Origin: Gammaproteobacteria bacterium
GTDB lineage: Bacteria > Pseudomonadota > Gammaproteobacteria > Eutrophobiales > Eutrophobiaceae
NCBI GenBank assembly: GCA_012103475.1
Contig: WLWS01000004.1
Coordinates: 533,404-597,403, forward strand
Length of the DNA: 64,000 nt
Direction of reading: 5' to 3'
The notes beneath the pieces are model-generated. The model had not been told where the DNA came from, made no database searches, and worked only from the letters and a program-made list of their open reading frames with translations. Below, one piece after another: positions 17,050 to 26,012 of the stretch (positions are counted from its first letter, which is position 1; each line of letters starts with the position of its first letter). Made by a program: the position numbers and the translations under genes.

Positions 17050-18001
17050 TTTTTCCTGAATAAAAACTGTCGAAATCGATATTACCACCGGACAGAATTA
17101 TTCCGATGCGCAATTTGCTGACCTCAAGCTGTTTCTCCAAAATGGCAGCCAGAGCCACGGCGGCAGAAGGTTCCACCACAATTTTCATTCTTTCCATAAT
17201 CAGTCGCGTTGCCGAAACAATGGTGTCATCGCTCACAGTAACAATCTGTTCAACATAATCTTTGATTATTGCAAAGGTGCGTTCGCTAAGAGAAGTTAAA
17301 AGGCCGTCAGCAATGGTACAAGGGTCCTCAACTGGAATCAGCTTCCCGGCACTAAAAGAATTAAACGTGTCGTTTGCTCCCTCGGGTTCTGCCGCAATCA
17401 CTTTACTATTCGGTGACAGATAATGCGTGCTCAAGGCTGTGCCACTAAGCAAGCCGCCGCCTCCTACGGGGGCGATAACAAGATCCAGGTTCTTTACATC
17501 CTCAATCAGTTCCATAGCAACGGTGGCCTGACCACAGATAATTCGATCATCATCAAATGGGGGAATAAATTCTGCACCGGTTTTCGCGACAATATCGGCC
17601 AGGCCGTTTTCGCGGGCCTGCAGATTCGCTTCACAATATGTAATGTTGGCGCCGTAAGACTCGACAGCATTTTTTTTGACCACCGGCGCGTTCCCGGGCA
17701 TGACAATATAGGCCGGTACTTTTGCAATCTGTGCCGCCATTGCGAGTGCTGCGGCGTGATTACCTGAAGAATGCGTCGCCACGCCATTTTTAAGCGACTC
17801 ATCAGGCAGGGAAAGCACTGCATTCAAAGCGCCACGAGCTTTGAACGCGCCAACTTTTTGAAAATTTTCACATTTGAAAAAACATCTGGCACCGCTGAGC
17901 TTATCAATCGCCTGACTGGTCATCACCGGCGTCCGATGAAGATAAGGTTGGATTCTTGCGGCCGCCTTACGAATATCGCTTAATGACAGAATTTCACTCA
18001 T
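17039..18001 (-). CDS. Threonine dehydratase / serine racemase-like PLP enzyme
   Basis: About 320 residues, fold-type II PLP enzyme. The cofactor Lys is in CENFQKVGAFKARGA (about residues 47-61). The substrate Ser/Asn loop is THSSGNHAAALA, and the phosphate-binding Gly cluster is VGGGGLLSG. There is no C-terminal ACT domain, so this resembles catabolic threonine dehydratase or eukaryotic-type serine racemase rather than IlvA. The start ATG at 17999-18001 follows the GNAT stop by one base, hence coupled. Metal-site residues cannot be assigned with certainty, so racemase versus dehydratase is open. Confidence 0.88.
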   Translation of the reverse strand: MSEILSLSDIRKAAARIQPYLHRTPVMTSQAIDKLSGARCFFKCENFQKVGAFKARGALNAVLSLPDESLKNGVATHSSGNHAAALAMAAQIAKVPAYIVMPGNAPVVKKNAVESYGANITYCEANLQARENGLADIVAKTGAEFIPPFDDDRIICGQATVAMELIEDVKNLDLVIAPVGGGGLLSGTALSTHYLSPNSKVIAAEPEGANDTFNSFSAGKLIPVEDPCTIADGLLTSLSERTFAIIKDYVEQIVTVSDDTIVSATRLIMERMKIVVEPSAAVALAAILEKQLEVSKLRIGIILSGGNIDFDSFYSGKNGV

Positions 18002-18002
18002 G

Positions 18003-18557
18003 TTAATCTGCAGGCTTCCATTCATGGCTCAACAAACCATAAATATTGGTATCGTAATCACTCCAGCGTTCGCGCAATAAGCCCTCGCAGGTAAATCCAA
18101 GTTTCAGCAGCAGGTTATTCGAAGCGACATTATCAGGTTCAACTTCCGCTTCAATACGTCTCAGTTTCAACTCTGAGAATGCGTATTTTATCAGAGCCGT
18201 GAGCGCCTCAAGACTGTAACCCTTGCGCCAGTGAGCATGTCCCATGACATAACCGATTTCTGCGCGTCTGCTTCCTTCATCATAGCGAAACAACATACAG
18301 GTTCCGATAACCCGCTCCGTTGCTACTTCAATAATTACGAACTGCAAGGTATTACCCTCAGACATAAAACCAAGCATTCTTTCTAACCAGGCTTTACCAT
18401 CAGCCTGATTCAGCCAGGTTTCATAGGGAAGGAAGCGCGTAACCCGTTCATCACCATTGACCAGTAAAAGGTCTTCTATGTCGGTCTCTTCTACTTTGCG
18501 TATACTCAGGCGCTCACTATACAGCGGTGTCGGTAGATCAAATTGATTGGTAGGCAT
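18003..18557 (-). CDS. GNAT-family N-acetyltransferase (RimJ/RimL type)
   Basis: A 184-residue acetyltransferase. TPLYSERLSIRKVEETDIED opens the GNAT domain. The acetyl-CoA loop is seen as AEIGYVMGHAHWRKGYSLEA (about residues 109-128), followed by LKLRRIEAEVEPDNVASNNL and KLGFTCEGLLRERW, the typical RimJ/RimL ending. It is the first gene of the operon with the PLP enzyme. RimJ/RimL relatives modify ribosomal proteins, but most members of this branch act on small molecules, so the target is unknown. Confidence 0.87.
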   Translation of the reverse strand: MPTNQFDLPTPLYSERLSIRKVEETDIEDLLLVNGDERVTRFLPYETWLNQADGKAWLERMLGFMSEGNTLQFVIIEVATERVIGTCMLFRYDEGSRRAEIGYVMGHAHWRKGYSLEALTALIKYAFSELKLRRIEAEVEPDNVASNNLLLKLGFTCEGLLRERWSDYDTNIYGLLSHEWKPAD

Positions 18558-18619
18558 ACATGTAGTATGCCTGTCGATGCCGCTTTTTGTAAGTAAGTCA
18601 TGACAGCAAAGTCAATGAC

Positions 18620-19696
18620 TCAGGCGGTTTCAAGTACCCCGCGTCGTAACTGATCTCTCTCGATTGATTCAAACAATGCTTTGAAGTTTCCTTCACCAAA
18701 ACCTTCATCCTGTTTGCGTTGAATAAACTCGAAGAATACCGGTCCAATCATTGTTTCGGAAAAGATCTGCAGCAGCAGCCGAGGTTGCTCGCCGTCAGCA
18801 CTTCCATCCAGAAGGATACCGCGGGACTGTAGTTCTGCCACTGGCTCACCATGCCCGGGCAGACGCTCTTCCAGCATTTCATAATACGTCTCCGGTGGCG
18901 GTGTCATAAAGGGCATGCCCCGTTCTTTTAACTTATCCCAACTCTCAAGCAGGTTGTCGGTTTCAAGCGCAATATGCTGGATGCCCTCACCGTTATAGGC
19001 CATCAGAAATTCTTCAATCTGGCCAATTCCCTGAGAAGACTCTTCATTAAGCGGAATGCGAATACGACCATCTGGTGCGGTCATCGCTTTTGAGGTCAGG
19101 CCGGTATACTCACCCTTAATATCAAAAAACCGAATCTCTCGAAAATTGAAGATTTTTTCATAAAAATTTGCCCAGTAATCCATTCGACCGCGATAGACAT
19201 TGTGAGTGAGGTGATCGATGACCTTAAACCCGCAACCAGCAGGTTTCTTCTCCACTCCGGATAAATATTCAAAATCAATATCGTAGATCGATGTGCCTTC
19301 TGCGTAGCGATCAATCAGATAAAGCGGCGCTCCACCAATACCCTTAATCGCCGGCAATCTCAGTTCCATTGGACCAACCGGAATATCAATCGGTTGCGCA
19401 CCAAGTTCCAGCGCCCTTGTATACGCATGCTGCGCATCTTTAACACGAAAGGCCATGCCACAGGCACAAGGGCCATGTTCCTCAGTAAAATACGCAGTGT
19501 AGGTACGTGGTTCGTTATTTATAATGAAATTAATTTCACCCTGCCGGTAAAGATCCACGTCCTTGGATCGATGTCTGGCAACATGACTAAAACCCATTAA
19601 TTCAAACAGTGGCTCCAGCACTCCGCGCTTCGGGGATGCGAATTCTACGAATTCGAAACCATCAAGACCCATCGGGTTTTCGAATAAATCTGCCAT
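18620..19696 (-). CDS. hppD: 4-Hydroxyphenylpyruvate dioxygenase
   Basis: A 358-residue, full-length HPPD that converts 4-hydroxyphenylpyruvate to homogentisate with Fe(II) and O2. The three iron ligands are seen in [10 protein letters not shown] (His, about residue 163), [10 protein letters not shown] (His, about 242) and [11 protein letters not shown] (Glu, about 324). It begins with [14 protein letters not shown], the usual bacterial start. It is divergent from a MarR gene at 19819, and two inverted repeats lie between them. It feeds HmgA located 7 kb away, which has the same operator motif. Confidence 0.97.
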   Translation of the reverse strand: MADLFENPMGLDGFEFVEFASPKRGVLEPLFELMGFSHVARHRSKDVDLYRQGEINFIINNEPRTYTAYFTEEHGPCACGMAFRVKDAQHAYTRALELGAQPIDIPVGPMELRLPAIKGIGGAPLYLIDRYAEGTSIYDIDFEYLSGVEKKPAGCGFKVIDHLTHNVYRGRMDYWANFYEKIFNFREIRFFDIKGEYTGLTSKAMTAPDGRIRIPLNEESSQGIGQIEEFLMAYNGEGIQHIALETDNLLESWDKLKERGMPFMTPPPETYYEMLEERLPGHGEPVAELQSRGILLDGSADGEQPRLLLQIFSETMIGPVFFEFIQRKQDEGFGEGNFKALFESIERDQLRRGVLETA

Positions 19697-19744
19697 GCTA
19701 TGCTCCGCTCCTTACTGGTGAAATAACTTAAATTGTTTATAATT

Positions 19745-19762
19745 TAGTTGCTAGCGCAACTA
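19745..19762. promoter_or_regulatory. MarR-type operator, hppD-proximal copy
   Basis: Inverted repeat TAGTTGC-TAGC-GCAACTA, with seven-base arms and a four-base centre. It lies 49 bases upstream of the hppD start. It is the first of two copies with centres exactly 30 bases apart, about three helical turns, which would place two dimers on the same DNA face. It matches the hmgA/fahA operator except for one base in each arm. Confidence 0.78.
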
Positions 19763-19774
19763 TTAAAAGAATAT

Positions 19775-19792
19775 TAGTTGCACTAGCAACTA
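19775..19792. promoter_or_regulatory. MarR-type operator, marR-proximal copy
   Basis: Inverted repeat TAGTTGC-ACTA-GCAACTA, extended by one further paired base on each side (T at 19774, A at 19793). It lies 27 bases upstream of the marR start at 19819, and so could mediate autoregulation as well as help repress hppD. It is the best-conserved of the three sites in the window. Confidence 0.8.
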
Positions 19793-19818
19793 ATGTCAAG
19801 ACACAGGAGAGGCAATAA

Positions 19819-20298
19819 ATGAAAGACGTCAAACCATTGAAACTGGAGAATTTTCTACCTTACCGACTGTCTTTATTGTCGAATACAATCAGCAGCAATA
19901 TCGCCGCCGTGTACCACGATAAGTTCAAACTGGGCATGGCTGAGTGGCGGATAATGGCTATTCTGGCGGAATATCCGGGTATCTCTGCAGATGAGGTTTG
20001 CCAAAGGACACAGATCGAAAAATCGGTAGTCAGCCGAGCCGTTGCCAGATTGTTGGCGCGTCATTTTCTGGAAAGAAATATTGATAACACAGATAAAAGG
20101 CGCTCCCGCCTGCAATTATCTAAAACCGGAATGTCTGTTTACGTCGAGGTTATGCCGGTGGCTAAATCGTTTGAAAGAAAACTACTCGCCGCTCTGGACA
20201 CAGACGAGCAGAAATTGTTGAAACAACTACTTGATAAACTGACGGACAAGGCTATGAGTATGAAGAATATGACTAGATCAAACCAGGTACTCTCCTGA
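19819..20298 (+). CDS. MarR-family regulator next to hppD
   Basis: A 159-residue winged-helix MarR protein. The helix-turn-helix is SADEVCQRTQIEKSVVSRAV (about residues 56-75) and the wing contains NTDKRRSRLQLSKTGM. It is a paralogue of the regulator downstream of hmgA and shares most of its core segments. A ribosome site GGAGAGG at 19806-19812 supports the ATG. With hppD divergent and two operator-like repeats in between, it most likely represses hppD and itself. The effector is unknown; a tyrosine-pathway intermediate is probable. Confidence 0.92.
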   Translation: MKDVKPLKLENFLPYRLSLLSNTISSNIAAVYHDKFKLGMAEWRIMAILAEYPGISADEVCQRTQIEKSVVSRAVARLLARHFLERNIDNTDKRRSRLQLSKTGMSVYVEVMPVAKSFERKLLAALDTDEQKLLKQLLDKLTDKAMSMKNMTRSNQVLS

Positions 20299-20319
20299 CA
20301 CCCTGTCTGAACTCATTGC

Positions 20320-21753
20320 TCAGATTCTGTTTGCCTCGTCGTTTAACAATCGCCAGACCTTTTCCACATGTTCCATTTCCGTATGTGTTTGTCCAACGGC
20401 CAGGCGCAATGTATAACGACCGTCCAGTTTTGTATGAGTCAGATAGGCTTCACCGCTATCGTTAACTGCCTGCAATATTTTTTCTGATGCTTCATCACCA
20501 TTACTGTGGCGAAAACAAATAAGATTAAGCGGATTGTCCACAACCAGCTCGAATACCTCACTATCTTGCACCCAGCGTTTAAATTGCTGTGCCATCGACA
20601 CATGTTTACGAATGTGATGTTGCAAACCTTCAATGCCGTAATGACGAATCACAAACCATAGTTTTAAAGCCCGAAAACGGCGCCCCAGAGGTATGTGCCA
20701 GTCCCGGTAGTCAAATACGGCACCGGCGTTTGTCGCTTCGTTTTTAAGATATTCAGGCAAAATACTCAGCGCATTAATCAAGGCAGCGCGGTCGGCGACA
20801 AAAAAGGCATTGCAATCGAAATTTGTGAACAACCATTTGTGCGGATTAAAAGTATAACTGTCGGCGTCTTCAACTCCCTCATTGATAAAACGATACTCCG
20901 GGCAAATTGCAGCAGGTCCGGCCATGGCCGCATCAACGTGCAACCAGAGACCGTGTTTCCTGGTTACTTTTGCCATTTCTGCAACTTGATCCAGTGCCAG
21001 AGTTGAGGTTGTGCCAACACAAGTGCATACAAAAAACGGCGTGAGTCCGGCCTCAATATCTTTTTGAATCTGCGCATCCAGAACTTCAGGGCGCATTCTA
21101 AACAAATCATCAACTTCGATAAGACGCAGATTGTCAGTTCCGATTCCCGCTATCATGCAACCCTTTTCTATAGATGAGTGTGCCTGTGCGGAGGTATACG
21201 CGACAAGATTGCCTCGCCCTCCTGCCTTATTGACCTTCCCATCACTGAATTTCTCTCTTGCCGCCAATAAGGCACACAATGTCGCATCAGACGCAGAATG
21301 TTGTATGACACCTCCTCCATCGGTATCTGATCTGAATTTTTTCGGTAGACCCAGCATCCCCACCAGCCAGTCCATCACCTGTGTTTCTACTTCAGTACAA
21401 GCCGGGCTGGTTGCCCATAACATCCCTTGAACGCTCAGACTGGCGGAAAGGATTTCCCCCAGAATCGCAGGGCCTGAACTGTTACCGGGAAAATACGCAA
21501 AGAAATTCGGCGACTGCCAGTGAGTAATCCCAGGCATAACGATATCGTTGACATCCTTTAGCATGGCTTCAAATTCTTCGCCTTTTTCGGGTGCCGCGTC
21601 GGGTAACTGTTTGCGAATATCACCTGGTTTTACGCTGGACAGAACCGGATAGTCCTCAATGTTCTTCATATAATCAACAATCCAGTCGATGGCGGCGTAA
21701 GCCTGGGTACGAAAGGTCTCTGGATCCATGTGGTAATTATCTTTCTTAGTCAT
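20320..21753 (-). CDS. Aromatic-L-amino-acid decarboxylase (group II, PLP)
   Basis: A 477-residue group II pyridoxal-dependent decarboxylase, close in length and motifs to DOPA/tryptophan/tyrosine decarboxylases. The PLP Lys is in YTFNPHKWLFTNFDC (about residues 296-310). The conserved HVDAAMAGPAAICPEYR lies just before (about 270-286), and ITHWQSPNFFAYFPGNSS (about 76-93) is the typical AADC N-terminal signature. It would make tyramine, phenylethylamine or tryptamine. These are the substrates of the aralkylamine dehydrogenase encoded at 37.8-40.7 kb. It converges with the MarR gene at its 3' end. Confidence 0.92.
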   Translation of the reverse strand: MTKKDNYHMDPETFRTQAYAAIDWIVDYMKNIEDYPVLSSVKPGDIRKQLPDAAPEKGEEFEAMLKDVNDIVMPGITHWQSPNFFAYFPGNSSGPAILGEILSASLSVQGMLWATSPACTEVETQVMDWLVGMLGLPKKFRSDTDGGGVIQHSASDATLCALLAAREKFSDGKVNKAGGRGNLVAYTSAQAHSSIEKGCMIAGIGTDNLRLIEVDDLFRMRPEVLDAQIQKDIEAGLTPFFVCTCVGTTSTLALDQVAEMAKVTRKHGLWLHVDAAMAGPAAICPEYRFINEGVEDADSYTFNPHKWLFTNFDCNAFFVADRAALINALSILPEYLKNEATNAGAVFDYRDWHIPLGRRFRALKLWFVIRHYGIEGLQHHIRKHVSMAQQFKRWVQDSEVFELVVDNPLNLICFRHSNGDEASEKILQAVNDSGEAYLTHTKLDGRYTLRLAVGQTHTEMEHVEKVWRLLNDEANRI

Positions 21754-21877
21754 CAGCTACTGTCTCTTCCCGTTATCTCAATTCGTTCGAGAATAACAGT
21801 CGTCTAATGTCAGCACAAACCTGGAAATTTCATCTTGTCCTCAGCTCTATGAACGGTAAGTCTTGTAAGGATTGTGT

Positions 21878-22805
21878 ATGCTGAAAAAGGGCGTTACCTG
21901 GAATCAGGGGAAAGTGTACTTCGGCAAAGTTCCTGAACCGATCTACAGTTTTGATTTGCTTCAGGATATGCAGTAAAAGTAAAAACACCGGCCGGCGAAT
22001 ACAGCATCAACACTGATTATGTCACTGCGGCCGATGGTCGTCGAAGTCCTGTACGAATTATGATGGGACTTGATTTCGAAGGACGGGTTTTTGAAAACCA
22101 TTTTCTTATTGCCGATGTAAAAATGAAGACTGACTTCCCGGCAATACGGCGTTTCTGGTTTGATCCGCCTTTTAACCCGGGACAGACCTCACTCATACAC
22201 AAGCAGGCTGATGAAATCTGGCATATCGATTTCCAGATGGGGTGAGACCTCGATAAAGAGCAAGTCATGAAGGAAGACAATATCGACACCATGGTGCGCG
22301 CCTTCTTCGGTCTGGATATCGAATTTGAGTACGACTGGGTCTGCCTCTACACTTTTCAGTGTCGCAGAATGAAGAATTTCGTTCACGACCGTGTCATTTT
22401 TGCAGGAGACCCCGCCCATCTCGTATCACCTTTTGGTGCGCGTGGCGCAAATGGCGGACTGCAGGAGGTAGATAACCAGGTCTGGAAGCTCGACCTTATT
22501 GATGGACAGGAAAACTGGTTCCTGAGTCAACTGGGAGCCCATTTTATCGGACTATACTTCGATGACGGTAATAAAGACGTTCTGACCGAGCTGGAATCAA
22601 TCATTCGGATTTACGAATCAATCGCCTCATTGTCGGAGAGAACACTGACAATATTCACGACAAGGAAGGTTTGCTTGGTGAACACTACGATGCTGAGCCA
22701 GGCACCTTTTATCTTATTCGACCCGATCAACATGTCGCGGCTCGCTGGCGAAAATTTGACCTGTCTAAAGTGTAAAACGCTCTGGCGAGAGCTATCGGAC
22801 ACTAG
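21878..22805 (+). pseudogene. FAD-dependent aromatic monooxygenase, decayed
   Basis: Remnant of an MhpA-like FAD_binding_3 monooxygenase of about 540 residues. Pieces in order: LKKGVTWNQGKVYFG ending at a TAA (21974-21976 region); a long middle piece with YVTAADGRRSPVR, RFWFDPPFNPGQTS and the FAD motif RVIFAGDPAHLVSPFGARGA; then a C-terminal piece with LLGEHYDAEPGTFYLIRPDQ in another frame. A Trp codon has become TGA at 22243-22245. A long internal segment after VWKLDLIDGQ is missing. There is at least one frameshift near 22630 and a further TAA at 22773. Several independent lesions rule out a simple sequencing error. In other genomes this enzyme sits with an MBL hydrolase and a DUF2783 protein, whose remnants lie at 36.4-36.9 kb. 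Confidence 0.85.
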
Positions 22806-22875
22806 TCTCTTAAATATTTCTCCGAAGTTCATAATTCTTTGCTAGACTGAGTGTGTCTCCTGATGACGGAGACAA

Positions 22876-22958
22876 CCTAAGGGGTGGCCTTACGGCCTGA
22901 GATATCCACTGGATGAACCCTGATAACCTGATCCGGATAATGCCGGCGTAGGAATAGG
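22876..22958 (+). promoter_or_regulatory. TPP riboswitch (THI element)
   Basis: The conserved thi-box features are present in order. A GGGGTG start (22881-22886) is followed by a GGCC-TTAC-GGCC hairpin, the CTGAGA core (22897-22902), GATGAACC and CCTGAT. Last comes GGATAATGCCGGCGTAGGAA (22935-22954). The short P1 closing helix pairs CCTA (22876-22879) with TAGG (22955-22958). It lies 72 bases upstream of a TonB receptor gene whose operon carries thiamine uptake functions, so the regulated trait fits. No intrinsic terminator follows, so control is probably at translation start. Confidence 0.93.
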
Positions 22959-22995
22959 ACTCTTTATTCTGTTTTAGTTCTCTTCACCGCTCCGG

Positions 22996-23025
22996 GTCTC
23001 TATTAAGCTAATTGCTACTGGAGAC
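22996..23025 (+). promoter_or_regulatory. Possible Shine-Dalgarno sequestering hairpin of the TPP riboswitch
   Basis: GTCTC at 22996-23000 can pair with GAGAC at 23021-23025, which overlaps the ribosome site GGAG (23020-23023) of the receptor gene starting at 23031. A complementary GTCTCC (22855-22860) and GGAGAC (22868-22873) flank the aptamer on its 5' side, so the four elements could swap partners. The pairing is seen; the switch mechanism is inferred. Confidence 0.5.
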
Positions 23026-23030
23026 TTAAA

Positions 23031-25139
23031 ATGTACTCGTATTTCAAACATGTTTTTTTACTATCGTTGTTTCTGCTGTCTTCTACGCACATCTGTGCAG
23101 GGGAAGTACTGGAGGAGATAGTAGTTACTGCAGGCCTTCGTGACAGCAAGTTGATGAAAAGTGCCGGCAGTATCAGCGTACTCAATGAGCAGACAGTTAA
23201 AGACCGCGCCGCTCATCATTTTGAAGACACTATTAATGTTCTGCCCAATGTCAGTTTTTCCGGTGGCGGTACCCGCGCGCGCTTCGTACAAATTCGTGGC
23301 GTCGGTGATCTGGAACAGTTCGTTGATCCAAAACATTTTCCTTCTGTTGGGATTACGATAGATGGCATCGAAATCGGCACAACAGCCGGCGGTGCGTTGT
23401 TAATGGATGTTGCCCAGATTGAAGTGCTGCGTGGTCCTCAGGGAACAGCTTTTGGTGCCAATGCCCTTGCCGGCATCATCAACATCCAGACTGAAGAACC
23501 TACGGACAGTCCGAGCGCACAAATAGAAACTGGTTACAGTAATTTTGACAGCTGGCACGTAGGCGCAAAAGTGAACGGTCCTTTATCCGACTCTGTGGGA
23601 GCTCGTCTTGCTATTCAACAGAATAAAAGTGATGGCTACTACAGGAATTCCTTTGTTGGTAGAGAGAATACCAACAAGCGTGATGAACTCTCATTTCGCG
23701 GAAAGTTAAAGTGGTCAGGCAATGATGATGCCGAGCTGACTCTTATTACCGCCTATTCGGATCTGGACGGCGGTTACGATGCCTTCTCACTGGATAATGT
23801 GCGAACCACTATCTCTGATAATCCGGGGAATGATAAACAGGAAACTCTGAGTCTTGCGCTCAAAGGCAGTTGGCCGGTGTTAAAAGGGCTCACTCTCGAA
23901 ACCATGCTCAGCTGGATCAACAGTGATGAAGATTATGCCTTTGACGAAGACTGGGTGTTCTCCGGTTTTTGCGATGGTATCCGTTGCGATCCACTGTTCG
24001 AGTTTAGCAGCACCGATTCTCTGATTCGTGAGCGTGATGTTTTTGCTCTCGACTTCAGGCTCAAATCCGATCCGGGTTCTTTTTCGTGGGTGGCCGGTAT
24101 TTATGCTCAAAAACGTGATGAAGATCTGCAACGGCAACATTTTGTTGCATTTTCAAACGACTACGAAACCGGACGTTATGCGCTTTATGCACAATTGCAA
24201 TGGGAACTCAGCGAAGACTGGAATTTGACCACGGGGTTTCGCTACGAACACTTTGAAGATGACTATGTGGACTCCAATAATCTGATCACGAATTCCAGTG
24301 ATGGATACTGGAGTGGTCAGCTTAATCTTGAATACTTCTACAGCGACAACACGCTTTTCTATGCAACATTATCACGCTCAGTTAAACCGGGTGGCGTAAA
24401 TACTGACACCAGTTCCAACTTTCCGATAGTCGACCCAATGTTTCAGACCTTTCTCCTATCGAGGCAGGCTTTTTCAGCTGAGACCTTATTTAACAAGGAA
24501 GTCGGTTTGAAAAGCCGGTTTTTCGATGATCGTTTGTCACTGAGTCTTTCCCTCTTCCACATGAACCAAAGTAAGGCCCAGCTGGAAAGCTTCATTTTCG
24601 ATGCCAGTTCGTTCGTTTTCACCAGTTTTCTTGACAGTACCAGTGATGCAGAAAACTATGGCCTTGAACTTGAATTGAATTATCGACTTAATTCCAGAGC
24701 TGCTTTCTTCGCACATCTTGGTTATCTTGAAACAAGTGTAGACGAACTGAATCTATTCGAGCTGGATACCAGCCAATTCATTAGCCGGCGGGACCGGGAT
24801 CAGGCTAAATCTCCAAAGTGGCAGTACAACCTGGGTCTTAATATGGATTTCAATGAACGATTACACGGTCGCATTGAAATAGAAGGGCGAGACGACAGTT
24901 TTTTCGGTTACTACCATAACGGTAAGATTGATGGCTATACGCTTGCTCACGCCAGCCTCAGCTATGATCTGGGCAGGTTCACTATACAAGGATGGGTACG
25001 AAATATTTTCGACAAAGATTTTGAAATACATGGGCTCTATTTTGCCAATGACCCTCGTGATGGCTTTGCGATTAATCGCTCATACTATCAGTTCGGTGAA
25101 CCCCGTGTTTATGGTGTCAACGTCTCTTACACATTTTGA
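23031..25139 (+). CDS. TonB-dependent receptor, probable thiamine uptake
   Basis: A 702-residue outer-membrane receptor. A signal peptide covers about residues 1-24 (to HICAG). A TonB-box-like EEIVVTAGLRD follows. The plug domain has VQIRGVGDLEQF and EVLRGPQGTAFGANALAG (about 135-152), and the C-terminal beta barrel ends in VNVSYTF with the terminal Phe needed for insertion. The TPP riboswitch just upstream and the PnuC-type transporter and kinase downstream point to thiamine or a precursor as ligand. It is the first gene of a four-gene operon. Confidence 0.92.
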   Translation: MYSYFKHVFLLSLFLLSSTHICAGEVLEEIVVTAGLRDSKLMKSAGSISVLNEQTVKDRAAHHFEDTINVLPNVSFSGGGTRARFVQIRGVGDLEQFVDPKHFPSVGITIDGIEIGTTAGGALLMDVAQIEVLRGPQGTAFGANALAGIINIQTEEPTDSPSAQIETGYSNFDSWHVGAKVNGPLSDSVGARLAIQQNKSDGYYRNSFVGRENTNKRDELSFRGKLKWSGNDDAELTLITAYSDLDGGYDAFSLDNVRTTISDNPGNDKQETLSLALKGSWPVLKGLTLETMLSWINSDEDYAFDEDWVFSGFCDGIRCDPLFEFSSTDSLIRERDVFALDFRLKSDPGSFSWVAGIYAQKRDEDLQRQHFVAFSNDYETGRYALYAQLQWELSEDWNLTTGFRYEHFEDDYVDSNNLITNSSDGYWSGQLNLEYFYSDNTLFYATLSRSVKPGGVNTDTSSNFPIVDPMFQTFLLSRQAFSAETLFNKEVGLKSRFFDDRLSLSLSLFHMNQSKAQLESFIFDASSFVFTSFLDSTSDAENYGLELELNYRLNSRAAFFAHLGYLETSVDELNLFELDTSQFISRRDRDQAKSPKWQYNLGLNMDFNERLHGRIEIEGRDDSFFGYYHNGKIDGYTLAHASLSYDLGRFTIQGWVRNIFDKDFEIHGLYFANDPRDGFAINRSYYQFGEPRVYGVNVSYTF

Positions 25140-25154
25140 TTGAGGAATCCAATA

Positions 25155-25406
25155 ATGAAAATGACCGCAGAACTCAGTATGTATCCTTTGAAAGATGATT
25201 TTATTCCACCAATTAAAGCTGTAATTGAGAAACTCAACAGTTTCGCTGGTATTCAGGTGACAACCTTTGCCACGGCAACTACCTTAATCGGCGAGTTTGA
25301 CGAAGTCATGAATGCTATTTCACAGACTTTAGTCTGGAGTCATGAGAATTATGGAATGGCAGTTTTCGTTGCCAAACTTATTCCCGGTTACGATCCTGAA
25401 AGTTAA
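25155..25406 (+). CDS. Small YkoF/MTH1187-like thiamine-binding protein
   Basis: An 83-residue protein of the thiamine-binding (YkoF-like/DUF77) ferredoxin-like fold. The opening MTAELSMYPLKDDFIPPIK and the following beta-alpha-beta pattern (IQVTTFATATTLIGEFDEV) are typical. The ATG at 25155 is preceded by TGAGGA (25141-25146). An in-frame TTG at 25140 is unlikely. It sits between the TonB receptor and the PnuC-type permease, which strengthens a thiamine-related role such as binding or handing over hydroxymethylpyrimidine or thiamine. It overlaps the next gene by one base (TAATG). Confidence 0.82.
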   Translation: MKMTAELSMYPLKDDFIPPIKAVIEKLNSFAGIQVTTFATATTLIGEFDEVMNAISQTLVWSHENYGMAVFVAKLIPGYDPES

Positions 25407-26011
25407 TGTCTGAAATTGTTCAGGGCATTATTGCTGATGCCACAGCAATGAGGGCATGGGAAGCCGTGGCGGTTATTCTTGCCATCGCTTATCTGCTACT
25501 GGCTATGAAGGAGAATATTCTGTGCTGGTACTGTGCCCTGTTCAGTACGGCTATTTATACTCAGCTGTTCTGGAATGTGAGCCTGCTTATGGAATCAGCA
25601 CTCAATGTCTATTATCTGGCCATGGCCGTGTTTGGCTGGTATCAGTGGAAATACGGGGGCAGAGAAAAATCCTCCCTCTCAATTCAACGACTCACCCTGC
25701 AAACAAACCTGCTTATCATTGCCGCTGTGTTCGTTGCAGCCGGTATTTCCGGCTGGCTGCTTTCACAACATAGTCAGGCTGCCTGGCCTTACCTTGATTC
25801 CTTTACCACCTGGGGCAGCGTAGCGACTACTTTCATGGTTGCGAAAAAGATTCTGGAGAACTGGCTTTACTGGCTGGTCATCGACAGTATTTCCATTCCG
25901 CTCTACGTTGATCGTGGTCTTTATCTGACCGCCTTTCTTTTCTTTATCTATTTGTTTATCGTGGTAGCAGGTTTTCTCAACTGGCGACGACGTTATCAAG
26001 CACAAATCTGA
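25406..26011 (+). CDS. pnuT: PnuC-family transporter, probable PnuT thiamine permease
   Basis: A 201-residue inner-membrane protein with about seven hydrophobic segments. PnuC-family motifs are visible: LLAMKENILCWYCALFSTAIY (about residues 30-50, quoted in part as ENILCWYCALFSTA), YLAMAVFGWYQW (about 69-80) and the late NWLYWLVIDSISIPLYVDRG segment. In riboswitch-controlled operons such as this one, PnuC relatives import thiamine (PnuT) rather than nicotinamide riboside. The ATG overlaps the preceding stop, so translation is coupled. The kinase-like gene downstream would trap the imported vitamin by phosphorylation. Confidence 0.88.
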   Translation: MSEIVQGIIADATAMRAWEAVAVILAIAYLLLAMKENILCWYCALFSTAIYTQLFWNVSLLMESALNVYYLAMAVFGWYQWKYGGREKSSLSIQRLTLQTNLLIIAAVFVAAGISGWLLSQHSQAAWPYLDSFTTWGSVATTFMVAKKILENWLYWLVIDSISIPLYVDRGLYLTAFLFFIYLFIVVAGFLNWRRRYQAQI

Positions 26012-26012
26012 G

